Assembly: GCF_000005505.3 (NCBI RefSeq)
Contig: NC_016133.3
Location: 23,958,555 to 24,022,554, forward strand
From: Brachypodium distachyon
Lineage: Eukaryota > Streptophyta > Magnoliopsida > Poales > Poaceae
Direction of reading: 5' to 3'
Length of the DNA stretch: 64,000 nt
Positions 1 through 9,018 of the stretch are shown here, piece by piece (positions within the stretch are counted from its first letter, which is position 1; every line of letters starts with the position of its first letter). The notes beneath the pieces were generated by a model, which was not told where the DNA came from, did no database searches, and saw nothing but the letters and a program-made list of their open reading frames with translations. The position numbers and the translations under genes are program-made.

Positions 1-1
1 A

Positions 2-370
2 ACCAGCCAGATTCAATGCCGCAAATGCAGCGGGCTTGGCCACTTTGTGCGTGACTGCCCCTCCGCTCGTGTGATGATCGCTCTTGAGGACGGTGGTTAT
101 GATTCCGCCAGTGATTATGATGAGAACACTTTAGCTCTTCTTGCACATGAGGAGCAATGCGCTGCAGCAAACAAGGAGCACGATTCCCACTTTATGGCTG
201 CCGAAGATGCTGAGAAATACCCAAGCTTAATTGCACAACGAGTTTTGAGTGCACAAGTGACGAAGGCCGAACCAAATCAGCGCCATAATTTGTTCCATAC
301 CAAGGGTGTGGTAAAAGATCGATGTGTTCGCATTATTATTGATGGTGGGAGCTGTAACAATTTGGCGAGT
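2..370 (+). pseudogene. CRM-type Ty3/gypsy gag-protease fragment
   Basis: Frame 2 is open from the left edge of the window. It starts with a complete retroviral-type zinc knuckle, CRKCSGLGHFVRDC (C-X2-C-X4-H-X4-C), which binds element RNA in Gag. An acidic linker follows (SDYDENTLALLAHEE), then the start of an aspartic protease (IIIDGGSCNNLAS). The linker and the DGG protease box resemble centromeric (CRM) chromoviruses of grasses; this is family knowledge recalled by eye. The frame stops being retroviral at about 370, where it joins antisense LTR sequence. RT, RNase H and integrase are missing, so this is a truncated relic. It has the same orientation and probably the same lineage as the solo LTR at 592-1496, but foreign sequence lies between them. 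Confidence 0.8.
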
Positions 371-591
371 TTTAACCTTAGGGTTCACCGGCGGCGACCA
401 AAACGTGCGGCGGCGGGCGACGAGCTCCGGCGAGCAATTCCGGCGGCGTGGGCGCGCGAGAGATTGGGGAACCAAGGGGGAAGAAGAGTGGGGGCTCTAG
501 TTTTACATTGACGCGCTCGGGGCTGCGAAATATGGACGGGGCGCGGAGATCTCTGCGGAGACGGCGCGCGGTGGTGAAGAACGAAAGCAGC
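371..591 (-). repeat. Antisense Tekay-type LTR fragment, downstream part
   Basis: Read on the minus strand, this GC-rich stretch follows the same order as the LTR at 43700-44180: a gccgtctccgc block, an aat(g)taaa block, a cgccggaatt...ctcgccgga block, then an aaccctaa block. It therefore looks like the continuation of the antisense LTR at 1497-2131, separated from it by the CRM LTR at 592-1496. It is truncated at about 371, where it meets the CRM gag relic. The match is a divergent alignment made by eye. Confidence 0.6.
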
Positions 592-1496
592 TGATGAGGA
601 CATCCCACATGTTGATACACCCACAGCACCTACAGTCACATTACAAGGACCTATCACAAGAGCTCGCGCACGCCAACTTAATTATCAGGTACTTCCGTTT
701 CTTGGAACGATTCTTAACATACATGAGAATATGATGCTGCCTAAATCAGATGTGTTTGTCACACTTAGGAATGATGGACCTAGCATGGATGAGAGGGACA
801 AGCATTGGAGCATGATCACGCATGGAGATGAAGGCAGCAAGCGTGTGAGGACTGAAGATGGCGCCGCAACGGGAGGTTTCAGAACGTTGAAGCCACCATA
901 ATGAGAGATGAAGACATGGGCGAAATATAGAACTTTTCCCTTCATATTTTCGTCCACATAATTATATGGTGCTGCGTCACCTTTTAAGTTTGGGCTAGGC
1001 CCATGTAATTTTCGTCCACATACATGGGCTGAACTTTTAGAGTCCGTATAGGTGAAGGAAACCAACCTAGAGTGGGTTTCGGCCTCCTTTCCCAAGGCTG
1101 GCCGCATACCCCTCTAGTCCTCCATATATACCCCCGTTAGGTCTTCGTTTAGACTCGGATTTTGTTTAGTTTGAGACTTAGCTATTCGCTACTCTTCGCC
1201 ATAGGCACAAGTGTCAAATCGACCTTCTGTACTACGCGCTTGCAGAATCCCATCAATAAAGCTTCACCTTTATTCGCAATATCTTGATTGCATCTATAAT
1301 TCTTGCTTGTTCTTCGGTTGCATGCAGGGATTGATCCTTCGTGATCAGGTTGATCTAGCTCCGGCCTCGGAAGTTGGTGTAGCGATCGCTAAGGCGCAAC
1401 GCCTCGCACGTTTGTAGCTGGTTCGTCAACGTCGACATCCACCCAAAAATCGATAGCTAACGTCTCATCGAAAGATCGGGCACCTTTCCCCTATCA
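592..1496 (+). mobile_element. CRM-type solo LTR
   Basis: This 905-bp segment begins TGATGAGGACATCC and ends CCCCTATCA, the terminal form I associate with grass CRM (centromeric chromovirus) LTRs. It contains a TATA box (tatata, about 1125-1130) and an AATAAA signal at 1255-1260. The flanking pentamers are gcagc (587-591) and gcggc (1497-1501), a 5-bp target-site duplication with one mismatch. The sequence on both sides looks like one antisense Tekay LTR, so this appears to be a solo LTR left after LTR-LTR recombination inside that LTR. Confidence 0.75.
593..901 (+). pseudogene. CRM Pol C-terminus encoded inside the LTR
   Basis: Frame 2 is open from the second base of the LTR to TAA at 899-901, giving about 102 residues that start DEDIPHVDTPTAPTV and include GPITRARARQLNYQV. 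In CRM elements the pol frame runs into the 3' LTR, and this tail carries the CR motif proposed to help target integration to centromeric chromatin. The basic patch ITRARARQL and the later LRNDGPSMDERDKHW stretch fit that tail. There is no upstream pol here (a TGA lies at 575-577 in this frame), so it cannot be expressed as a Pol tail from this copy. The CRM assignment rests on remembered family features. Confidence 0.65.
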
Positions 1497-2131
1497 GCGG
1501 CGGCGGACGCGGGCGCTTTTTATCGGGGACGAAGACCCTGACGCGTGGGTCCCATGCGTCAGCGGCAGCGGGCGCGCGCGCGTGCGGCGGGGCTGGTCCG
1601 GCCCGGTCGAGCATGGTCGGACGGGGCCGGTTCGGCCCATTTTGGTCGGGCCGGTCCGGTTTTCATTTTTTTTTTCTTTTAGCCCTTTTCTTTTTCTGTT
1701 TCTTATTTCTTTGATAACTTTTGATTTTGAACTCCAAATTGATCCAAATAAATTCCAGAAAATTTGTAAAATCATGTTCTATCATGATTCAACTTTTGGG
1801 AGTAATTTCCCTTCAAAATAAAATTTCTAAAAATACATTTGCCCTATAAATGCGTTTAGGGCTATATAACTATTTAAATAAAATAGTTTTTCAACTCCAA
1901 ATAATTGTCCAAAAATCATGGGATAGCTCATTTATGTAATAAACCCTTTTATAAATAAACCTTATTGGTTTGAAGATTCAAAGCTCAAATGGGTGTAAAC
2001 CCTAGGGTTTAAATTGAAATAAAAACTTTTAAAGCCTTTTGAGATTCAAATTTGAATTCAAACATGCAATTGTGGCATGATGCTTATGGATGCAATGCAT
2101 ATGAAAGGATTTGAAATTTTCGGATGTTACA
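1497..2131 (-). mobile_element. Antisense Tekay-type LTR fragment, 5' part
   Basis: On the minus strand this starts TGTAACATCCGAAAATTTC at 2131, the same terminus as the plus-strand LTRs at 43035, 54073 and 60615 (TGTAACATCCC). It then follows the 43035 copy block for block: gcattgcatccataagcatcatg, an AT-rich part with aaccctagggttt, a tatcatgatagaacatgattttac block, a T-rich run, and a CCGG-rich part (ggccggtccg). Its sharp start abuts a Tat pol tail at 2132-2133, so this LTR appears to have inserted into the Tat-a pol gene. It is interrupted at 1497 by the CRM LTR and continues at 371-591. Confidence 0.8.
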
Positions 2132-2132
2132 T

Positions 2133-2213
2133 GGATACCACCTTGAGAATATGGATGGCAAAAACCTCATCCATGCCATAAACGGCGACAAACTTCGGCG
2201 TTTCAACGCCTAA
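2133..2213 (+). pseudogene. Tat-a Pol C-terminal tail
   Basis: The frame reads GYHLENMDGKNLIHAINGD followed by KLRRFNA and TAA at 2211-2213. This matches the usual end of Tat-lineage integrase and Pol, as in the Tat-c pol of this window, which ends NSWNIEHLRKFYP. Only 26 codons remain, because the antisense Tekay LTR sits immediately upstream. It fixes Tat-a on the plus strand and shows that the aORF, PPT and LTR to its right belong to one element. Confidence 0.7.
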
Positions 2214-3471
2214 GGAGGAACTTCAAGGACGACCCTCGCCGCTCCCAAAAGAAGACTATCAGCGCCCAACCGGCCACTTCCCTATGAAACTTCAAGGAAT
2301 TGTAAGCGCCAACGAGGCCACGTCTACATAAGGCTTGTAAGTGCCCATCGGGCCATACCTGAAGACAAGCAAGCGAGGGATCAATAAGACGAGTCCTTGA
2401 TAAGTGTGACACAAGACACTCATACGACCCACCGTCGTAAAGGGAGAATCCCATCGGCAATGTCGCGAAGGGACGATCCCCAAAACCGAGTCGCTGCCCC
2501 AGTGCCGCTCACCAAGGGACACCGAAAGGCCTACGTTGGCCCAGACGTCACCTAAAAATGTCTTCGGACATAAGTCACTACCAGCGACCCGTTCCTTGGT
2601 GGATCCTAGCACGCTTCGAGGCCATCCGCCAAGTAGAACCAAGACCCCCGAGGGCCGGAAGCTCCTTAAAACGCATTTAAGGAGAACCCCAAATAAGCGA
2701 GTTATGCATGAGCTTACTTACCTCGGAGAACCATGCTACCCACGTGCGAGACGTCGCGCGCAGGCCTGCATGATAGTAACTGAGTTAAGGCTCCATAATA
2801 ATCGCGGGAAAGCATAGCTTCCTGAAGTCCGAAGAGGGAAAATTCCGCATGAATTTCCCCAAACGGCAGGTCGAAATGTCTGGATCACTACCGGCGTATC
2901 GATAGCGACCCCCACAAGGGTACTAGGATCTATGGCTCGTAACCATGGCCTAAGGCACCGAAGCTGAGTCGTATCCCAATGGCGACAGCAATTGATTATG
3001 CAAAAGTGTGATCATAGCGAACGATCGCGAGCTGTATAAACTGAGGAAATATAGTACTTCGCAAGAAGGAAATATAGTACTCCAAAGGACACATGTTGAG
3101 CCAAGTTAACATTTCCGACAATGTTGAATACATGGTGAAAACATAAGAAAATACATGCCGAGTTAAGTTGACATTTCCGACAATGTTGACTACATAGCAA
3201 AGCATGAAACACATAAAAAAAAGTTGCCTTACAACCTCTATGTCTAAGCCTAGAACATGCGAGTCATGAGGCTATGTCATAAGTGGATATGCAACATCGC
3301 ATAAGTAAGCAGCTGGGGTTCCTTGTCGCCTCGAAAGGCAACAGGACTCAAGCCCCACCGTCGCTCTCTTGAAGAGCGGGCTCAAGGCAACGCACGAAGC
3401 GTCGAGCCAGAGCGCGAAGAGGAGCTCCCTGGTGCGCCAGAAACTTCTTCGCCCCGTGAGTCATCTCACAC
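2214..3471. other. Tat-a spacer between pol and antisense ORF
   Basis: About 1.26 kb without a convincing coding frame. It lies between the Tat-a pol stop and the C-terminal end of the minus-strand aORF. It contains only short chance frames and one short tandem duplication (3094-3225). This is the normal position of the long spacer in Tat elements. Confidence 0.55.
3094..3225. repeat. Two-copy tandem repeat, about 66 bp
   Basis: The segment centred on ttaacatttccgacaatgtt and the one centred on ttgacatttccgacaatgtt occur in tandem, each followed by a diverged acat-rich tail. A shorter repeat (ggaaatatagtact, about 3047 and 3070) lies just upstream. Confidence 0.6.
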
Positions 3472-5659
3472 TCAAGTCCACTCGTCCCGGCACCACCGTC
3501 CAGGACAGTTGTGACTGCCGATGAAACAAGTCGAGCACCCGTACTCAGAAGGTGACCTCTTCACGGCAGGCTCAAGGAGCTCCACCTGTGAAGTAAGCAC
3601 CCTACTCGCCTCGTCCGTCGTACGAAACGGGGGAAGATCCGGCTGAGGAGAGCCCTTCAAACAGAGTACCATCTCTCGAATCTCCGAAGTCTGGGCGAGC
3701 AGGAGCGAGACCACCTCCGGACGGCTATCCGAGGGGGCGCGAGCACCAGGGGTGAACACCGGTCCGAACCCGGCGTCCTCCGACTCCGCCTTGAGGGAGG
3801 CGACCTCCGCTCGAGTGTGCTCCACGTTGACGCTGGCCACCACCAAGTCCTCCTCGGCACGACGGGTCTTCACGATCGCATCCTTCTGGCCCTCCTCGGC
3901 AAGGTGAGCCCTTGCCTCCATGGCTGCAAGCTCCGCCGACATCCGAGAAAGCTCAGTCTCAACGGCCTCCCACGGCGCCCTCTCCGAAGCCAACTCACTC
4001 AGGGCAAGGGTAGCCTTCAAGGCCTCGGCGTCCAAGGCCACTGAAAGCACCCCAACTTGGGCCTTGAGAGTGGGAAGAGTGCCCACGGCCTCGACCAAGC
4101 CTCTCACCTGGCAAAGGAAAAGAAATCGTGAGAGCTGACCGACAAAATGGACCTAGCAAGAAGAGAGACGAGGAAAGCGGACTCACAAGCTCCAACGCCT
4201 CGAGCGGGTCTCTCACTCCTCCCTCGGTCCTCGCAAGCACCTCTCCCCGTACCTGAAACAAGACAAGAAACCCTGTGAGAACATTCCTGAAAGGGAATTA
4301 AAACGCTCAACACGCGCGCACTCACCGGTGGCAGGAAGCTCCTCCTCGACAGGCCCACGAGCCAAAGAGAACACCGGAACAACCGCACCGCTGGCTTCCG
4401 AGGAGGTATTCACCACAAGCTAAAGCCCGGTCCTCTGGGCGAAAACCGCTCACTCGTGAGGCGACGGAGGCAGGATCTTCTCAATGTCGATCTTCCCGGC
4501 TAGGTGCATGTCCATGGACTCTCTCAAGGGAGACCTCGACTCAGCCACGTCGGCAAGGTCAGGAGAAGGAGCCTTCCTCTTGCGTGAACTTGGAGGACGA
4601 GGGATCTTGGGCATTGGGGCCGCCGGCACACCCAACCCAAGTACAACCTGAGGCTTCACCTTCCCACAAGTATCTTGATGAGCTTCCCGTACTTGGTATC
4701 CGGGCGCATCGGTACCGAGTCGTCGAAGCACGCCGCCACGACGTTGTGACATCCTCCCTCGCTGATGGTATCGACATAGGCCTGATGCTCCACCGAGTTG
4801 TATGGCCCGACCATCTGAGAAGCCCACTCGGCCGCCTTCTCTCTCGAGAAAGCTGCTAAAAAACAAGCACAAGCACTAGCCAGGGTTAGTGTCAAGCAAA
4901 CAAGAATACTTGAAGCAATGACTCAAGTGTCACGAAATTCACGCTTAGCCACGTGGCGTGGGTGACAAAAAGTCAAGGGGATCCCCAGCTCCGCCTGTTG
5001 TCGCGCCCTCATCATGAAGCGGCCCGCCATCACCATCTCCTCCAGAGGGTCATGGAAGCTACGCTCCAAACGAGCTGACTTGATCCCCGGCAAGCTCCCA
5101 CTCCTCGACCAAGGACGTGCCATTGGGACGGATGACATCTCGAAGCCCCCCAGGCCCAGAGTGTCAATGGAGCCTACCGGAGTGACGCAAGCTCGTCTCC
5201 GAAACGTCGAGGAAGAACCACTGCGAGTCCCACCCGTCGAACAAACGCACGGCACTCTTGGCCGGCATCAGGGGGAACACGTCGTGGAAGACAGGACGGA
5301 GCCTCACGGTGACCGACCCAAAGGCACTCCAAGTACTCTCGTCGGGGCTGCGGTGCTCCTCCACGTGGACGAAGCTCACCCTCATCAGGAAGCGAGGCAA
5401 GGCCCTTGCGGAAGTAGCCCGCCTCCACAAGGTTCGACAAGTCCTTCTCGGTCATCACTAACGCCGTAAGGATGTCGGGAACCCGTCCCAACACGGTCGG
5501 ATACAGCTCAGGCCGAGGTCCTCTCTCCGGGCGTGTGACCTTCATCGACCTCAGGGGCTTGCCCCCCAACATCCGCGCCTCAGCCCCACTCCCATGGGAG
5601 GACTCCCTCTCGATGCTCCCGTCGGCGCCATCATGACGCTCCACATCAGATCCCGCCAT
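3472..5659 (-). pseudogene. Tat-a antisense extra ORF (aORF, coiled-coil protein)
   Basis: Several minus-strand coding blocks lie in order. An N-terminal part starts near 5659 (MAGSDVERHDGADG) and runs to about 5164, including VRLFDGWDSQWFFLD. A middle block follows at 4450-4895 (EKAAEWASQMVGPYNSVEHQ). The C-terminal block at 3472-4107 is rich in Ala, Glu and Leu heptads (ELSRMSAELAAMEARAHLAE) and probably forms a coiled coil. Antisense ORFs between pol and the 3' LTR are known in Tat-lineage elements, and databases often label them putative gypsy-type transposon. Their function is unknown. Frames change between blocks, so introns and lesions are both likely. A TATA box on the same strand lies upstream at 6821-6828. 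Assignment to the family is by position and composition, not by alignment. Confidence 0.6.
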
Positions 5660-6820
5660 CTCGCCTACAAGAAGATGCAAAAAGATTAGTACAAGTTGCA
5701 AGAAAATTCCTAAGGAAGCAACTAGGGAAACTACGCCGCAAGGTCATGCATGACCGCCGTTTAAAAAAAAAGGGAACAACCCCCCTCGGAAATGGCCCCA
5801 AGCCTGAGTACGAACGGCCGGCCAAGTCCTATGCGAAGGGAGAAGGGGAGAAGAGCCAGCTCTCCCCAACGGCCTCTTCGGCCCAATCCGGCCCTGCAAC
5901 GAAAAAGGGACGGAAGCCCAGCTTCCCCGAAGCCCGCAACTCGCCAGCCTTCGGTGTACCTCGGCCTGCAAGAGGATGGGCCGCGGGGCCCCACGCGCGT
6001 CTGCCGGCCCAAGGCACGCAGAGAAGGAAAGGGGGTCATGCTCCCCCGAAAAGCCGTCTAAGGCCCACAGCCTGGCTACCAATTCAGCCAAGTAAAAAAA
6101 AGGAGGAAGGAGCCCGGGAGGCCAGGGCGGAAGCACGCCAGGTGCTCGGCCAAATGACCGGCACCCTTGGCACGCCCTCGCCAAACCCACGCATGACGCC
6201 GGGCGCAACCACAACGCGCAAGCTCACGCTGCCCTGTGCGAACTCCGGCATCCCTACCAACGGCGCGCTGCCGCGCCCCGCGCGCACCAGTGCCGCCCCC
6301 CGACACGCAAGCGCCAACGTCTTGCACGCGAGGATGTGACGCGTCAACACGCCATCTCGGCACCCTGCCGGCCGCGCCCCCGTCACGCCGAAGGCGCGTC
6401 CTCAACCTACAAGCTTCGCCCACAAGCTGTTTGATGAAATGACCGCGGCCACCGCCGCCCCGTTCTACGTGGCTCGAAGTGCCCAACGTCATGCCAACCA
6501 GGCTGGGGATGATTGCCCGTGCCATGCTCACCTCGGCAGGAACAACGAAGCTCCCGGGCGCCGCCCCTCCTCGGCTCAAATGGCAAGCAACGCCGGCACC
6601 TCTCGAAGCCGCATCTTCGCCGGAAATTCAACCCCCACGAAGGCTCGATGATCTTCAACGTATCCCGGGAGACGGACGAACACCAAGAGCTGGCTAATTG
6701 CCCCAAAGGAGCCCCTAACGGTCACCGGTCTTGCCCCATCCTTCGAGCGCCGCCGAACTCGTCTTCGGCGCCGAAAGGAAGCAAGAGTGGGCATGAGCCT
6801 CGCCTCCGCCCCTTGGCTCC

Positions 6821-6828
6821 GTTTTATA
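6821..6828 (-). promoter_or_regulatory. Candidate TATA box for the Tat-a aORF
   Basis: The minus strand reads CCTATAAAACGG, a good plant TATA box about 1.1 kb upstream of the proposed aORF start and pointing towards it. The distance would require a long or spliced leader. No transcript evidence is available here. Confidence 0.35.
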
Positions 6829-7559
6829 GGCCAGTGCCCTCCTCGGCATCCGGATCCAGCCACCTGGGGATCGTCCGGCCTGGAGACAAGCCCTTTCTAA
6901 CGCCAAGACAAAAAACACACGAGAAAAAGCGAAAAAGAGGCAAAAGGGGGGAACAAGGAAAGGCCGTTTGGTCGCCCAAGACCAGTCCGCGCCGTCCTGG
7001 CCTGGCCCGTGGCCGCCGGCGTCAGCCATGGTGACGGAGCTCCTCGACGAAAGAGGAAAGGAGGACGACCTCCTTTCTCGCCCCGTACGAAGGAGGAAGA
7101 CACGAGCGGCCATCGGATCTAGGGTTCGGGAGCAACCCCGCCCGTCCGATCGAGCGACATAACTCCCGAACCGGTACGCGGGCCGGTCGGGTCGGCTGGG
7201 CCTCGACCCAGTTAACTGCTGATAAAAAAAAACCAGGAAACCGCGGGGGAGTTCCTCAGCCCGGTCGGGCGCAGCCCGCACATCGCAGAAGCCCACGACG
7301 GCCCCCAAGTGCGCCTTTGCGCGCAAAGAGAGCCCAAGGCGCAATTTTTTTTGTGAAAAAGCCCCTTCGGGGCATGGGAATTTTGGGCCGGGCCCCTGCG
7401 TCTCTGAAAATTAACGTCGAGGCCCTCTGAACTTCCCGAAAACCCACAAGAAAACCTCCAAGTTCAGAATTTCGCAAGAAAGACCTTCGTGGCAACGGTT
7501 TCTTACAAAGAAGACCTCAAAAACGTCTATTTCTCTCAAAATAGACTTCAAAGCCAGTG

Positions 7560-7905
7560 AAACTCTGCAAAGGAACCCACCTGGGCTTCTTTCCTCATAG
7601 AGAAACTTGCCCAGCCGGTGGTTCTCCACGCGAAAGTTCCAAGGCCCTAATTTTCCGCAAGAAAATTCCCAGGAGCCTTTGGGATGCACCGAAACTCACA
7701 AGGCCGTAGTTTTGTGAAAAGCCCACCTGGGTCTATTTTTCTTCTCAAGGAAAATTGCCTAGCTGGTGGCCCCTCCGACGAGAAGCCTCGAAGGTCTCAA
7801 GTCTACTGGGAAAACTTCTGAAACTACAAGCATCTCACAAGGTAGCCCCATAGGCCCGGTTTCGTCGTAAAACCTACCTAGCCGGTGGCAAGTCCCAAGG
7901 GAAGT
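7560..7905. repeat. Degenerate direct repeats near the Tat-a 3' LTR
   Basis: Blocks of the form cccacctgggctt...gagaaacttgcccagccggtgg recur at about 7577, 7721 and 7851 (spacing about 144 and 130 bp) with many substitutions. They share the endings ccagccggtgg, ctagctggtgg and ctagccggtgg. Such repeats are common in the 3' non-coding part of Tat elements. Confidence 0.55.
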
Positions 7906-7985
7906 TACGATCTAGGTATCGGAAGAAGAATCTCAGCACGCCATCGACATTGAGGTTGACCCAAAAGCATTCCCAATGCCTCCAC

Positions 7986-7999
7986 CTCAAGAGGGCTAC
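7986..7999 (+). promoter_or_regulatory. Polypurine tract of Tat-a
   Basis: The purine-rich tctcaagagggctac-like stretch (ctcaagagggctac) directly precedes the LTR start TGTTGTAAT at 8000. This is the site that primes plus-strand DNA synthesis, and it marks the following LTR as a 3' LTR in the plus orientation. Confidence 0.65.
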
Positions 8000-8786
8000 T
8001 GTTGTAATATAATAAAATCCTTACACGGGCCGGACCATAATCCTACGTGACGACGACCAAGTCAACAAATCACAAAGACCGGTCAAATTGCTATCAAGGC
8101 ATAGCTATGCCAACTAAGCGCCGGTCAAAGGAGTCAACGAGTCAAACCTCTCATGACATGGTCAAAGGAAAAGAGGAGCTTGAGTAGTGGCCAAGAAAGG
8201 TGGACGAATGAGTTTACCACTTTGCCCTCACTTTCCCTCTCCCTTAAGGGTAGTCATGGTCTTTTGTCATGGACGCCTAGACTATAAATACTCCCCATGG
8301 GGGCATGTATAATTCACTCTCCATTGGAATAAGATCAAAGGAAAGAGGGATAGAGCAACCTAAGCAGCCCGCTCTCGAGTGCTTGGGTCGAGTCTAGTCT
8401 CGACTCGACCTCGGGGCACGACTTAGGAAGCCTAGTTTCGAGGTTCTAGGCCATCTAGTACGATCTCGACTCGAAGTAGAGGGATCGGGTTAGAGTCTCG
8501 AGGGTATCCCAACCTCGCTACTTGGGAAGACAAGTTCGGCCCAAGTCCGAGGCGGCCCCTAGAGATCTCTCGCCATAGGTGATTTGGGAAGACGAGTTCG
8601 ACACAAACACCCGGCTAACGACCCCCTCAAAGCCTCTCCTAACATAGGACTAAGTCGTGCCCGTAGGGTCGACTGAACCTATTCAAAAAATATCGACGTG
8701 TCAACTTGTCCAAATGTACGGCGACCTTCGCTATAAGGCCGGCGTACACACCATACATACAATTCTCGTACTTGTGCCATCGAACA
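8000..8786 (+). mobile_element. Tat-a 3' LTR
   Basis: This 787-bp segment starts TGTTGTAATATA just after the polypurine tract. It contains a TATA box (TATAAATA at 8283-8290) and ends at or near ATCGAACA (8786). The right end was chosen as the last CA before sequence belonging to the 3' flank of the xylanase gene. It could differ by a few bases, because the matching 5' LTR and target-site duplication are not in the window. This LTR brings Tat-a to within about 230 bp of the xylanase stop codon. Confidence 0.7.
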
Positions 8787-8850
8787 TTGGCACCCATTAT
8801 TCCTGTTGTTTTTTAGAACAACTACAGGATGCATTACCAGCTATAATTGA

Positions 8851-8856
8851 TTTATT
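8851..8856 (-). terminator. Poly(A) signal of the xylanase gene
   Basis: The minus strand has AATAAA here, about 165 bp downstream of the xylanase stop codon (9019-9021). That is a normal distance for a plant 3' UTR. Confidence 0.55.
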
Positions 8857-9018
8857 TCATTTCTAAAAGTTAACTCACAGCATTGTCCGACCAAAATTTC
8901 AGCCCCATGCGGGCACAGGTGCAGGAAACTAGCTGCTAATGCTAGGTTGTCTCCAGTCGAATCAGCTCTGTGATTATTCCCCAAGAAGAAAAAGGAAACA
9001 AGAAAGGTTTAGCTCTTC

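Larger units (their letters stand above)
5660..7985. other. Tat-a region between aORF start and polypurine tract
   Basis: A GC-rich stretch with many long but low-complexity frames on both strands that I take as compositional shadows. It holds a minus-strand TATA box (6821-6828) suited to driving the aORF, and degenerate direct repeats near the LTR (7560-7905). I recognise no other gene in it. Confidence 0.5.

Noticed and set aside
2536..2817. 93-codon plus frame in the Tat-a spacer
   Set aside because: No similarity to known domains and no conservation seen elsewhere in the window; likely chance.
5746..6339. A 197-codon plus-strand frame in Tat-a
   Set aside because: Low-complexity, GC-driven sequence without recognisable domain, overlapping equally open minus frames.
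8787..8800. ttggcaccca after the Tat-a LTR, considered as a primer binding site making this a 5' LTR
   Set aside because: Only about ten bases resemble a PBS, no gag follows, and the next sequence is the 3' flank of the xylanase gene. The upstream polypurine tract argues for a 3' LTR.
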